Source: Micromonospora okii | GTDB taxonomy: Bacteria; Actinomycetota; Actinomycetes; Mycobacteriales; Micromonosporaceae | Length of the DNA stretch: 56,842 nucleotides | NCBI RefSeq assembly: GCF_020884795.1 | Contig: NZ_BBZF01000033.1 | Coordinates: 1-56,842 of the forward strand | Direction of reading: 5' to 3' | Shown here: in pieces, positions 15,021 through 23,880 of the stretch | Layout: each line of letters begins with the position of its first letter | Numbering within the stretch: the first letter of the stretch is position 1 | Translations under genes and position numbers: made by a program | The notes under the pieces: generated by a model | The model's database searches: none | Told to the model about the DNA's origin: nothing | The model's input: the letters and a program-made list of their open reading frames with translations, nothing else

Positions 15021-16706
15021 GTGGCTTTGACAAACATCGACCGGAAGCCTGGATTCTCGCTGGTCGACGAGCCGTGGATCCCGGTGCTGGACATCACGGG
15101 CCAGCGCCGCGACGTGTCGCTGCTCGGCCTCTTCGAGCAGGCCGGCGGGTTACGCATGATCGCCTGCGAGCTACCCACCCAGACCTTCGCGATCCTGCGG
15201 CTCGCGCTGGCGATCCTGCACCGGACCACCGGTGGTCCATCCGGCGAGGCAGCCTGGCGGGCGCTCTGGCGGGAGCGGCGGCTGCCGCTCGCGGACATTG
15301 CCGACTACCTCGACGCCTTCCGCGAACGGTTCGACCTGCTGCACCCGGAGCACCCGTTCTACCAGGTCGCCGACCTGCGGGCGGCCAAGGACAGCACGTA
15401 CGGGCTGGAGCGGCTCATCGCGGACGTGCCCAACGGCATGCCGTTCCTGACGACCCGCGCCGGACCGGGCATGGACTCGATCAACCCCGCCGAGGCGGCC
15501 CGCTGGCTGGTCCACTGCCAGGCGTACGACCCCTCCGGCATCAAGACCGGGGCGGTCGGCGATCTGCGGGTCAAGGGCGGCAAGGGCTACCCCATCGGCG
15601 TCGCGTCGCTCGGGGCCCTGGGTGGCGTCCACCTGGAGGGCGCGACCCTGCTGGAGACCCTGCTGCTCAACCTGGTGCCGATCGCACCCGGCTGGCAGGT
15701 GGCCGACGAACGGGACCTGCCGGTCTGGGAGCGCGAGCCGCAGACCGCCGTCGAGGAGGCGGACTCCACCCGTGGCCCGTACGGGCTGCTCGGCCTCTAC
15801 ACCTGGCAGTCCCGTCGGATCCGGATCTTCGGCGACGCCGGCGGCATCACCGGTGCCATGATCTCCATCGGCGATCAGATCGAGTGGCAGGACCGGCACC
15901 TGCTGGAGCCGATGAGCGTCTGGGGGCGCAGCGCCCCCCGCGAGCAGAAGCAGAAACGCAGCCCTGTCTACCTGCCCCGGCCGCACGATCACAGCCGAGC
16001 ACTCTGGCGGGGCCTGCAAACCCTGTTGCCGGCGCCACCGCAGCCCGGCGCCGAGGCGCCGCAGCGGCTCTCCCCGATGGTGGTGCGGTGGCTGGCCCGG
16101 CTGACCCTCACCGGCGTCGTCCCGCCGGACTTCCAGGTCCGCACGCGCGCCACCAGCGTCACCTACGGCACCCAGCAGGCGGTCGTGGACGAGGTGTTCA
16201 GCGACGCGCTCACCATGAACGTGCTGCTGCTGGGCGAGGACTCCGCGTTGCGCGCGACAGCCGTCGACGCCACCGCCGACGCCGAGGCCGCGGTGAAGGT
16301 GTTGCGGCGGCTCGCCGACAACCTGGCCCGTGCCGCAGGCAGCCGGGCCACCGATGTCGGCGAGGCCGACCGGGCGGCCGAACGAGCGTACGGCCTGCTG
16401 GACCACGCCTTTCGCCACTGGCTGGCCCGGCTCGACTCCACCAGCGACCCGGTGGACGAGCGCGCGGCGTGGCAGCGGCTGGTCCGCGAGGCGATCGTCC
16501 GGCTCGGCACCGACCTGCTCGATTCGGCGGGGCCGACGGCCTGGGTCGGCCGGACGGGCACCGACCGCGCCGGCAGGGAGGTGCACTACTCCAGCTCGCA
16601 GGCCGACGCCTGGTTCCGCTCGGGCCTGGCCAAGGCGCTGCCGATGACGACCCCGCGAGAGCCGGAAACCGGGTCACCACACCCAGAGGCAGGAGCAGCA
16701 GCATGA
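15021..16706 (+). CDS. casA: Cascade large subunit Cse1/Cas8e
   Basis: A 561-residue protein. The N-terminus FSLVDEPWIPVLD is the Cse1 signature, and the size fits the family (~500-560). The C-terminal helical bundle region (EADRAAERAYGLLDHAFRHW) is present. Cse1 recognises the PAM, locks Cascade onto DNA and recruits Cas3. The GTG at 15021 is preceded by GATGAGGT. The stop overlaps the cse2 start by 4 nt. It is separated from cas3 by a 147-nt gap containing repeat-like sequences. Confidence 0.93.
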   Translation: MALTNIDRKPGFSLVDEPWIPVLDITGQRRDVSLLGLFEQAGGLRMIACELPTQTFAILRLALAILHRTTGGPSGEAAWRALWRERRLPLADIADYLDAFRERFDLLHPEHPFYQVADLRAAKDSTYGLERLIADVPNGMPFLTTRAGPGMDSINPAEAARWLVHCQAYDPSGIKTGAVGDLRVKGGKGYPIGVASLGALGGVHLEGATLLETLLLNLVPIAPGWQVADERDLPVWEREPQTAVEEADSTRGPYGLLGLYTWQSRRIRIFGDAGGITGAMISIGDQIEWQDRHLLEPMSVWGRSAPREQKQKRSPVYLPRPHDHSRALWRGLQTLLPAPPQPGAEAPQRLSPMVVRWLARLTLTGVVPPDFQVRTRATSVTYGTQQAVVDEVFSDALTMNVLLLGEDSALRATAVDATADAEAAVKVLRRLADNLARAAGSRATDVGEADRAAERAYGLLDHAFRHWLARLDSTSDPVDERAAWQRLVREAIVRLGTDLLDSAGPTAWVGRTGTDRAGREVHYSSSQADAWFRSGLAKALPMTTPREPETGSPHPEAGAAA

Positions 16707-17407
16707 CCCTGATGGACGTTGAGCCGCCGGAGCGCGGCGACGTCGACCGACTGTCGGGCCCGACCCGCAGGCCGTGGGGCCGGCGCCGCAGCAGGCTCGG
16801 CGACCACGTCGCCCGGACGGTCGGCGCCCTACAGGCGCGGGCGCTGAGCGCCGTGCCCCAGCCCGAGGCGATCAGCGCGCTGGCCCGCCTCCGGCGCGGC
16901 ATCGGCCGGAGCCCGGGCTTCGACTTCACGCTGGAGCGGTACCTCCAGGTGCCCGAGGACCTGCTGGGCCGCCGGCCGGACGACGACGCCGAGGCGGCGG
17001 ACACCGAGCACGCCGTGCATGACGCCGTGACCCTGTACGCCCTGCATCAGCAGTCGCGCCGGGAACGGATGCACCTGGACGGACGCGGGCTGGGTCAGGC
17101 CCTGGCCGACCTCGTCCGCAAGAGCGCCGGGCCGGAGGGGGTGCGGCGGCGCTTCGCCGCCCTCGGCACCGCCAGTAGCTACCACGAGAGCATCCACCAC
17201 CTGCGCAGCCTGACCACGATGCTGCGCGAGCACCAGATCCCACTCGACTATGGCCTGCTCGCCGACGACCTGCGGACCCTGCGCTCGCCCGACGGCCTGG
17301 GCCAGTCCAGGGTCCAGGCCGTCTGGGGCCGGGAGTTCTTCCGCAGCCGGCCCGGCCCCGACACCGTCGTTCCCGCCACCGACCTCTCCGAGGAGGACCC
17401 TTCATGA
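16703..17407 (+). CDS. casB: Cascade small subunit Cse2/Cas11e
   Basis: A 234-residue helical protein. The core (ALARLRRGIGRSPGFDF, LYALHQQSR, and RRRFAALGTASSYHESIHHL) has the Cse2 pattern of an ALRRG-like start and a C-terminal RF..L....L..HLR block. Two copies form the belly of Cascade and stabilise the displaced DNA strand. The ATG at 16703 overlaps the casA stop (ATGA) after AGGAGCAGCAGC. The N-terminal ~40 residues are longer and more basic than the usual family start. Confidence 0.9.
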   Translation: MTLMDVEPPERGDVDRLSGPTRRPWGRRRSRLGDHVARTVGALQARALSAVPQPEAISALARLRRGIGRSPGFDFTLERYLQVPEDLLGRRPDDDAEAADTEHAVHDAVTLYALHQQSRRERMHLDGRGLGQALADLVRKSAGPEGVRRRFAALGTASSYHESIHHLRSLTTMLREHQIPLDYGLLADDLRTLRSPDGLGQSRVQAVWGREFFRSRPGPDTVVPATDLSEEDPS

Positions 17408-18528
17408 GCCGCACCATCATCGACGTCCACGCGTTGCAGACCGTGCCTCCGAGCAACCTGAACCGCGACGACACCGGCTCGCCGAAGACCGCCGTCTACG
17501 GTGGCGTGCGGCGGGCGCGGGTCTCCAGCCAGGCGTGGAAGCGGGCGATCCGCCTCGCCTTCGCCGGTCTGCTCGACCGCTCCCAGCTCGGCGAGCGGAC
17601 CAAGCGCGTGGGCGAGTCGCTCGCCGCCCGGATCAAGGCCCTCGACCCCAGCCTGACCGACGAGGCTGCCTCCGCCCTGGCCACCGAGGTCTTCGTCGCC
17701 GGTGGCCTGGCCAAGGTCGACAAGAAGAAGGGCGAGCTGAAGGACGTCGAGTCCGGCTACCTGCTGTTCCTGAGCCACCGGCAGTTGGACAACCTCGCCG
17801 CCGCCGCGCTGGACGCGTCACGCGCCGGCAACCCTCTCGACAAGGCCCGGTTCAGGGAGTTGATCAACACGGAGCACTCGGTCGACATCGCGATGTTCGG
17901 CCGGATGGTGGCCGACATGGCGGACATCAACGTCGACGCCGCCTGCCAGGTGTCCCACGCCATCAGCGTGCACGCCGTCGACAACGAGTTCGACTACTTC
18001 ACCGCCGTCGACGACCGCAAGGCCGACGCTGCCGAAACCGGCGCCGGCATGATCGGCACCATCGAGTTCAACTCGTCCACGCTGTACCGGTACGCGACGG
18101 TCGACGTCGACGCCCTGCACCGGACCCTCGGTGACGCGGGCGCGACCCGGGCAGCCGTCGAGGCCTTCCTGACCGCCTTCGCCCGCAGCATGCCGACGGG
18201 CAAGCAGAACACGTTCGCCCACCGGACGCTGCCCGACGCCGTACTGGTGCGACTGCGCGACACCCAGCCGATCAACCTGGTCGGAGCCTTCGAGACGCCG
18301 GTCGTCGGGACGCACGCCGCCGGGCGGGTCGAACTGGCCGCAGCCGCGCTGGCACGGCACACCACCGCGGTCGAGAACGCCTACGGGGAACGACCCGTCG
18401 GTAGCTGGGTCACCCAGGTCGGGGAGAAGACCGCCGTGCTGGCCGACCTCGGCAAGTCGGTCAGCTTCACCGAACTGGTCACCGGGGTGGGGGAGCAGGT
18501 CGCCGAGGCGCTCGGCGAGCCGGCATGA
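17404..18528 (+). CDS. cas7: Cascade backbone subunit Cas7e
   Basis: A 374-residue protein of typical length. Family signatures are PPSNLNRDDTGSPKT, RARVSSQAWKRAIRLAF and SVHAVDNEFDYFTAVDD, the last followed by a GAGMIGTIEFNSSTLYRYA segment. Six copies form the crRNA-binding backbone of Cascade. The ATG overlaps the cse2 stop by 4 nt, after GAGGAGGACCC. The match is clear and nothing is missing. Confidence 0.95.
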   Translation: MSRTIIDVHALQTVPPSNLNRDDTGSPKTAVYGGVRRARVSSQAWKRAIRLAFAGLLDRSQLGERTKRVGESLAARIKALDPSLTDEAASALATEVFVAGGLAKVDKKKGELKDVESGYLLFLSHRQLDNLAAAALDASRAGNPLDKARFRELINTEHSVDIAMFGRMVADMADINVDAACQVSHAISVHAVDNEFDYFTAVDDRKADAAETGAGMIGTIEFNSSTLYRYATVDVDALHRTLGDAGATRAAVEAFLTAFARSMPTGKQNTFAHRTLPDAVLVRLRDTQPINLVGAFETPVVGTHAAGRVELAAAALARHTTAVENAYGERPVGSWVTQVGEKTAVLADLGKSVSFTELVTGVGEQVAEALGEPA

Positions 18529-19226
18529 GCGTCCTGCTGATGAGGCTGGCCGGCCCGCTGCAATCCTGGGGCTCGTCCAGCCGCTTCGCCCGCCGGGGCA
18601 CCGAGATCGCCCCCACCAAGAGCGGCGTGATCGGCCTGCTGGCCGCCGCCCGGGGCGTCCGACGCACCGAGCCGCTCACCGACCTGCTCGGCCTGGAATT
18701 CGGGGTACGGCTGGACCAGCCCGGTCAGATCCAGCGGGACTTCCAGACCGCCCGGAGCCTCGACGGCCGCCGAAGCGCACCGCTGACGTACCGCTTCTAC
18801 CTCTCCGATGCGGCCTTCCTCGTCGCCGTCAGCGGCGACCGGGAACTGCTGCGCGGCCTGGCCGAGGCGCTGGACCGGCCGGCCTTCCCCCTCTACCTCG
18901 GGCGCCGGTCGTGCCCGCCGGTCGGCCCGATCAGCCTCGGCATCGAGGACGCGACCCTCGACGACGCGCTGACAAGGTGGCCGTGGCTCGCAGCCGAGTG
19001 GTACCGCCGCCGGGCGGCCCGGACGGTCCGACTGGAGATCATCCGGGACGCCCGTCCGGGCGAGCCGGTCACCGAGACGGTCCCCGACGAGCCGGTCAGC
19101 TTCGACCCGGCGCACCGGGAGCACACCTGGCGGTCGGTGCTGCGCCGGCACGTCGACGTCACCAACGACCTCGCGGAGCGGGCCGGGGTCGCCGAGCACG
19201 ACCCGCTGAGCCTGCTGGGAGGCTGA
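18525..19226 (+). CDS. cas5: Cascade subunit Cas5e
   Basis: A 233-residue RAMP protein. The start VLLMRLAGPLQSWGSSSRF is the Cas5e signature, TKSGVIGLLAAARGV follows, and FPLYLGRRSCPP is the conserved central motif. Cas5e caps the 5' handle of the crRNA in Cascade. The ATG overlaps the cas7 stop by 4 nt. Length and motifs are normal. Confidence 0.94.
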   Translation: MSVLLMRLAGPLQSWGSSSRFARRGTEIAPTKSGVIGLLAAARGVRRTEPLTDLLGLEFGVRLDQPGQIQRDFQTARSLDGRRSAPLTYRFYLSDAAFLVAVSGDRELLRGLAEALDRPAFPLYLGRRSCPPVGPISLGIEDATLDDALTRWPWLAAEWYRRRAARTVRLEIIRDARPGEPVTETVPDEPVSFDPAHREHTWRSVLRRHVDVTNDLAERAGVAEHDPLSLLGG

Positions 19227-19228
19227 GC

Positions 19229-19903
19229 ATGTTCCTGACCCGATTCCAGATCAACCCGGCCCGCCGGAACGCGCGCAAGCTGCTCTCCTCGCCCCATGCC
19301 ATGCACGCGGCGGTCCGAGGCGCCTTCGCCACGGTGGAGGACTACGAGCGCGCCGACGCCCGTACTCTGTGGCGGCTCGACACCCCGGGGGCCGCGACCG
19401 CCTACCTCTACATCGCCAGCCCCGGCCGACCCGACCTCACCCATCTCGTCGAGCAGGCCGGCTGGCCCACCACCGAGACCTGGACGACCCGGGAGTACGA
19501 CGGACTGCTCGACTCGCTGCGGGCGGGCCAGGGATGGGCCTTCCGGCTCACCGCCAACCCGACGCACAGCGGACGCAAGACCGCCGACGCCAAGGAGACC
19601 CAGCGCTTCGGATACCTGCGCGAGCCGGAACAGGTCGATTGGCTGGTCGACCGAGCCGCCCGGCACGGGTTCGCCCTGGCGAGCCAGCACGACGGGCGCC
19701 CCAACCTGCGGCTGCACCGCCGCCAGACACAGACCTTCAAGCGCGGCATGGGCACCGTCACCCTCACCACGGCGACGTACGACGGCCTCCTTCAGATCAC
19801 CGATGCGGGCCTCTTCCGGCGCGCCCTGACCAGCGGGATCGGGCACGCCAAGGCGTACGGCTGCGGGCTGCTGACCCTCGCCCCCGCGCAACCGGCTTCG
19901 TGA
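19229..19903 (+). CDS. cas6e: crRNA-processing endoribonuclease Cas6e
   Basis: A 224-residue protein. The start MFLTRFQINPARRNARKLL, the SSPHAMHAAV segment carrying the candidate catalytic His (H23/H26), and the C-terminal glycine-rich GIGHAKAYGCGLLTL loop identify Cas6e. It cuts the pre-crRNA hairpin and stays bound. GGGAGG precedes the ATG, which lies 2 nt after cas5. No cas1 or cas2 follows, so the operon ends with effector genes only. Its substrate array must lie elsewhere if the system is active. Confidence 0.93.
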   Translation: MFLTRFQINPARRNARKLLSSPHAMHAAVRGAFATVEDYERADARTLWRLDTPGAATAYLYIASPGRPDLTHLVEQAGWPTTETWTTREYDGLLDSLRAGQGWAFRLTANPTHSGRKTADAKETQRFGYLREPEQVDWLVDRAARHGFALASQHDGRPNLRLHRRQTQTFKRGMGTVTLTTATYDGLLQITDAGLFRRALTSGIGHAKAYGCGLLTLAPAQPAS

Positions 19904-19991
19904 AGGGCCACTCAGGGAGGCGTTCGGTCGTACGCGGTTGCGAGCGGCCAGTGGGTCAACGTCGATGACCTGTTCCGCCGCGAGCGAGCGC

Positions 19992-19997
19992 TATAAC
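19992..19997 (+). promoter_or_regulatory. Candidate leaderless -10 of the P-loop kinase gene
   Basis: TATAAC lies 6 nt before the GTG at 20004, the spacing seen at other leaderless starts in the window. It is AT-rich compared with its surroundings. No clear -35 hexamer is visible. Confidence 0.4.
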
Positions 19998-20003
19998 GAT
20001 CTG

Positions 20004-20579
20004 GTGCGGAGAAGACCCGTTCTTGTCGTCGTCAGCGGTCCGCCCGGCGCGGGTAAGACGACGCTCGCCCATCGCCTCGCCGCGAGGATCGGCTGTCCGG
20101 CGATCTGTCGGGACGAGATCAAGGAGGGCATGGTCCACGCGGTCGGTGACTTCGACGCCGCGCCGAGTGACGAGCTGAGCCTGCGGACGCTGCCGACCTT
20201 CTTCCGAGTGCTGGAGGTGCTGCTGACCGCAGGGGTCACCACGGTGGCCGAGGCGGCCTTCCAGGACCGGCTCTGGGGTCCGGGCCTGCGGCCCCTGGCG
20301 GGGCTGGCCGACATCCGGATCGTCCATTGCCAGGTTCCGGCCGGGGTGGCGTGGGGCCGCGTCCGGCACCGGCTGGGTGCGAACCCGACGCGGCGGGCAC
20401 ACGCCGACGCGTACCTCGTCGACCGGATTGCGCACGCGGCCGGCCACGACGGCTTCGACCGCCTCCGGCTCGACGTGCCCGAGCTGGAGGTGGAGACCAG
20501 CGACGGTTACCGACCCGGCCTGGACGAGGTGGTTGCCTTCGTGAACACGGGACATCATCCGGGCGGCCACGTTCCGTAG
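20004..20579 (+). CDS. P-loop ATPase/kinase (AAA_33, zeta-toxin/chloramphenicol phosphotransferase-like)
   Basis: A 191-residue protein with Walker A SGPPGAGKTT near the N-terminus (LVVVSGPPGAGKTTLAHRLA), a CRDEIKEGMVHA segment, a hydrophobic VTTVAEAAF strand and a lid region. The layout matches small-molecule or nucleotide kinases of the AAA_33 group, which includes zeta toxins. The substrate is unknown. The GTG at 20004 fits a leaderless start after TATAAC; an ATG at 19965 and a TTG at 19938 are alternatives in the same frame. It begins 100 nt after cas6e but probably has its own promoter. Confidence 0.75.
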   Translation: MRRRPVLVVVSGPPGAGKTTLAHRLAARIGCPAICRDEIKEGMVHAVGDFDAAPSDELSLRTLPTFFRVLEVLLTAGVTTVAEAAFQDRLWGPGLRPLAGLADIRIVHCQVPAGVAWGRVRHRLGANPTRRAHADAYLVDRIAHAAGHDGFDRLRLDVPELEVETSDGYRPGLDEVVAFVNTGHHPGGHVP

Positions 20580-20581
20580 CT

Positions 20582-20616
20582 CAGCGACCGGGCGAACCCA
20601 TCGACGCGGGTCGCTG
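20582..20616 (+). terminator. Hairpin after the P-loop kinase gene
   Basis: CAGCGACC (20582-20589) pairs with GGTCGCTG (20609-20616) around a 19-nt loop, starting 3 nt after the stop at 20579. The stem is only 8 bp, so this is a weak terminator candidate. Confidence 0.4.
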
Positions 20617-20690
20617 TCGATGTTAGATTCCCACCACGACTCGGATCGGCGCGAAGGAAATATTTTCCGACGCGTGGAGTGGAGGGCCGC

Positions 20691-22676
20691 ATGAAACGGT
20701 TCGTCGCCCGTCTCCTGGCGTTCGCGTGCGTACTGCCGCTGCTGGCCCTGCCCGCGCAGCCCGCCGCCGCCTCGACCCAGATCCGCGGCCAGCTCAACGG
20801 CGGCGCGGACCCCACGATGACCTACTTCAACGGCGCGTACTACCTGGCCACCACCCTCGGCGACCGGATCGGCATCTGGACCTCGCCGACGCTCGCCGGC
20901 CTGGCGACCGCCCCCGAGCGGACGGTGTGGCGGGACCCGGACGCCAGCCGCAACAAGCAGGTCTGGGCCCCCTCGATCCACCGCTTCGTCCGCCCGGAGG
21001 GGCCGCGCTGGTACATCTACTACACGGCGAGCGACGGCGTCGACGCGAACCACCGCAACTACGTCATCGAGTCCGAGGGTGACGACCCGCTCGGCCCGTA
21101 CCACTTCAAGGGGCGGATCGCCGACTACGCGGAGTACGCCATCGACGGCGAGCCGATCACGCACAACGGCAGGACGTACTTCGTCTGGTCCGGTCCGGGC
21201 CGGGGCATGGGCGGCCCGGCGCAGCTCTACCTGCGGCTCATGACCTCCCCGTGGACCACCACGGGCAACCGCGTCGCGCTCCCCGCCGACGGTGGCTGCA
21301 ACGAGGTGCGCGAGGGGCCGACCGGGCTGCGCGGCCCGGGGCGTCTCTTCCTCGTCTACTCCACCTGCGACACGGGCAAGCCGGACTACCAGCTCTGGAT
21401 GAAGTCGATCGCGGACGGCGCCGACCCGCTGGTGGTGTCGAACTGGCGTCAGCACCCCGGGCCGGTCTTCTCGCGCAACGACGCGGCCGGCGTCTTCGGC
21501 CCCGGGCACAACGACTTCTTCCGCTCGCCCGACGACACCCAGGACTGGATCGCCTACCACGGCAAGACCAGCTCGGCGTACACCTACGACGGCCGCACCA
21601 CGCGCGCCCAGCCGGTCGTCTGGAACCCCGACGGCACCCCGAACTTCGGCCGCCCGCTCTCCCTGGCCACCCCGCAGGCGCCCCCGTCGGGCGACCCGTG
21701 GGCAAGCCAGGAGCCGGGCGCGACCCGGGGGTACGTCTCGGGTGCGCAGCAGCACTTCTTCGACCGGGCCCCCGACGGGATGCTCGCCCACTGGTTCATG
21801 GAGCCGGGCGGCCAGGCCGCCCTACGCGACGTGTGGGGCGGGCCGATCGCGGGCCGGCCGGTGGGCTACCCGGTCGGCGCGGAGCAGCACGTCTTCGCCC
21901 GCACGCCGGACGGGCGTCTGAAGCACTGGTGGTGGGCCCCGGGCGGGAGCGTCCGCGAGGAGGACTGGGGGGCCGGGCTGGCGGGCGACCCGACGGGCCT
22001 GGTCTCGTACAACGGGCAGAAGCACGTCTTCGGGCGCGGCCCGGACGGCCGGTTGCAGCACTGGTGGCAGGAGCCCGACGGCACGGTCCGCCGGGACGTC
22101 TGGGGCGGCGGCGACCTCGTCGGCACCCCGGTCGCGTACGCCTTCGGCGACGAGCAGCACGTCTTCGCGCGCGGCAGCGACAACTCGCTGCGCCACTGGT
22201 TCTGGTACCCGAAGATCGCGAACAACCTGCCGGGCCTGGACAACTGGGGGGCGGGTGCCGGCCGGGTCCACTCCGACCCGACCGGGTTCGCCTTCGGCGA
22301 CCAGCAGCACGTCTTCTACCGCACCGCCGACGGCAGCGTCGAGCACCGCTTCTTCGACCACGGCGACTGGACGCACACCACCGACAACTGGGGCGGCTCC
22401 ATCGTCGGCTCGCCCTTCGCCATCCGGCAGGGCCAGGCGCAGCAGGTCTTCGCCCGCTCCGCCGACGGCACGGTGCTGCGGATGGTGTGGCGGCCGGGCG
22501 GCGCGGTGACCGTCGACAGCGGCGGCGCCGGTGCCACCACCGACCCGGTGGCGCTGGCCTGGCGCGACGAGACCCACGTGTTCACCCGGGGCGCGGACGG
22601 GTCGCTCGTGGACCGGCGGTGGCAACCCGCCGGTGGCGCGGTCGCGACGTCGTGGGGCGGCCAGGTGGCTCCCTGA
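20691..22676 (+). CDS. Secreted GH43-like glycoside hydrolase with C-terminal lectin-type repeats
   Basis: A 661-residue protein. A signal peptide (LLAFACVLPLLALPAQPAAA) is followed by a five-bladed-propeller glycosidase region resembling GH43 arabinosidases: GGADPTMTYFNGAYYL, WAPSIHRF, WYIYYTA, IDGEPITHNGRTYFVWSG, and WVAPGH-like FGPGHNDFF. From ~residue 350 there are about seven repeats of ~45 residues with QHVFARTPDGRLKHWWW-type units and W-G-x-G ends, like PLL/fucose-lectin propellers. It is likely secreted to cleave plant arabinan-type polymers. The ATG at 20691 follows GGAGGG; an upstream GTG at 20679 would spoil the signal peptide. Confidence 0.8.
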   Translation: MKRFVARLLAFACVLPLLALPAQPAAASTQIRGQLNGGADPTMTYFNGAYYLATTLGDRIGIWTSPTLAGLATAPERTVWRDPDASRNKQVWAPSIHRFVRPEGPRWYIYYTASDGVDANHRNYVIESEGDDPLGPYHFKGRIADYAEYAIDGEPITHNGRTYFVWSGPGRGMGGPAQLYLRLMTSPWTTTGNRVALPADGGCNEVREGPTGLRGPGRLFLVYSTCDTGKPDYQLWMKSIADGADPLVVSNWRQHPGPVFSRNDAAGVFGPGHNDFFRSPDDTQDWIAYHGKTSSAYTYDGRTTRAQPVVWNPDGTPNFGRPLSLATPQAPPSGDPWASQEPGATRGYVSGAQQHFFDRAPDGMLAHWFMEPGGQAALRDVWGGPIAGRPVGYPVGAEQHVFARTPDGRLKHWWWAPGGSVREEDWGAGLAGDPTGLVSYNGQKHVFGRGPDGRLQHWWQEPDGTVRRDVWGGGDLVGTPVAYAFGDEQHVFARGSDNSLRHWFWYPKIANNLPGLDNWGAGAGRVHSDPTGFAFGDQQHVFYRTADGSVEHRFFDHGDWTHTTDNWGGSIVGSPFAIRQGQAQQVFARSADGTVLRMVWRPGGAVTVDSGGAGATTDPVALAWRDETHVFTRGADGSLVDRRWQPAGGAVATSWGGQVAP

Positions 22677-22713
22677 CTCGTTAGGCTGGGCGGAGCCTGC
22701 CGAGGAGTGCGAC

Positions 22714-23478
22714 ATGAGCGTGACCGATGCCCTCGTCCGGGGCCCGCTGACCGGGGACCGGCCGGCGGAGGTGGACCGGCCCCTGCTGACGTACCTCGAC
22801 GACGCCACCGGCGAGCGGATCGACCTCACCGCCGCCGAGCTGGGCGAGTGGGCGGCCCGCTCCGCCGGGCTGCTGCGCGACGGCTGCCGGCTGGGCGCGG
22901 GCGACCGGGCGGCGGTGCTGCTGCCGCCGCACTGGCGCACCGCCGCGGTGCTGCTCGGGGCCTGGTCGATCGGCGTGGCGGTGTCGTTCCGGCCCCGGGC
23001 CACCGCCGGGCTGCCGGTGCTCGAACCGGGCGGCGACCGGCCGTACGACGCGGTGTTCGTGACCCCCGAGCGCCTGGACGACTGGCTCGAGGACGTGCCC
23101 GCCGGCACGCACCGATACCTCGTCGGCACCGGGTTCGGCCCGCTCGCCGACGTGCCGGTGGGCTGGCTGGACTGGGACGCGGAGGTGCTGCGGCACACCG
23201 ACGCCCCGCCTGACCACGCCGGCATCCGCCCGTCGCAGGCGGCCACGCCGGACGGCACCAGCTACGGGGCGTACGGTCGGGTGGCGGCGGAGATCGCGCA
23301 GCAGCTCGACCTGCGGGCCGGCGACCGCCTCCTGGTCGACGCGGCCGAGCACGAGCAGCCGCTGAAGTGGCTGCTCGCCCCGCTCTCCGTCGGCGCGTCG
23401 GTGGTGCTCTGCGTGAACCTCGACCCCGCCCGCCGGGACGCCCGCGCCGCCGCCGAGCGGGTCAGCCGCGTGCTCTGA
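22714..23478 (+). CDS. TIGR03089 family protein
   Basis: A 254-residue actinobacterial protein. It resembles the N-terminal part of AMP-forming acyl-CoA synthetases (PLLTYLDDATGERIDLTAAE, LLGAWSIGVAV), but lacks the P-loop and C-terminal adenylation motifs, as is typical for this family. Its function is unknown; it is generally a single-copy chromosomal gene in actinobacteria. The ATG at 22714 follows GAGGAG. The length is normal for the family. Confidence 0.85.
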   Translation: MSVTDALVRGPLTGDRPAEVDRPLLTYLDDATGERIDLTAAELGEWAARSAGLLRDGCRLGAGDRAAVLLPPHWRTAAVLLGAWSIGVAVSFRPRATAGLPVLEPGGDRPYDAVFVTPERLDDWLEDVPAGTHRYLVGTGFGPLADVPVGWLDWDAEVLRHTDAPPDHAGIRPSQAATPDGTSYGAYGRVAAEIAQQLDLRAGDRLLVDAAEHEQPLKWLLAPLSVGASVVLCVNLDPARRDARAAAERVSRVL

Positions 23479-23492
23479 CGGCCGTACGCCGT

Positions 23493-23639
23493 CTACCGCC
23501 TCCGCCGAGGGGAGCAGGGCGAGGGGTGGTCGGCCGGGTCGAGCCCGTGCCGCCGGACGGTGAACCGCCGGGTTCGGATCTGCGCGGGGCGCAGCCGGGT
23601 CTCATGTCGGCCGGTCAGCCAACGGATCAGGTGGCGCAC
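23493..23639 (-). pseudogene. Possible DivIVA-domain remnant
   Basis: A 48-codon minus-strand frame starting GTG at 23639 with a GAAGGG motif upstream. The sequence LRPAQIRTRRFTVRRHGLDP resembles the start of actinobacterial DivIVA-domain proteins (..RF.VRR.GLDP.EV..FL), but diverges after DPAD and stops 15 residues later. It looks truncated or frameshifted. A chance similarity is possible. Confidence 0.3.
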
Positions 23640-23676
23640 GGGGGACCGCCCTTCGTCGGGTGCACGTCGAAGTGGT

Positions 23677-23716
23677 GGGGCGGCCTCCGCCGGTCCGAGT
23701 CGGCGGAGGCCGCCCC
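23677..23716. terminator. Perfect 15-bp hairpin
   Basis: GGGGCGGCCTCCGCC (23677-23691) pairs with GGCGGAGGCCGCCCC (23702-23716) around a 10-nt loop. It lies 199 nt after the TIGR03089 stop and upstream of the DivIVA-like remnant. It most likely terminates plus-strand transcription, but could serve either direction. Confidence 0.7.
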
Positions 23717-23880
23717 TGCCCGGCCGCCGCAGCCACGAACGGCGGTACGGCGGCAGGGCCGCGCGCGGGGGGAGTGCGCGCGGGGGGTCTTCCGGCGGCG
23801 ACACGAGACCGGTACGAGAGGCGCCAACCGACCGCAGCAGCACCGCATCACCGACGGTGACGCTACCGATGCAGCTTCAC

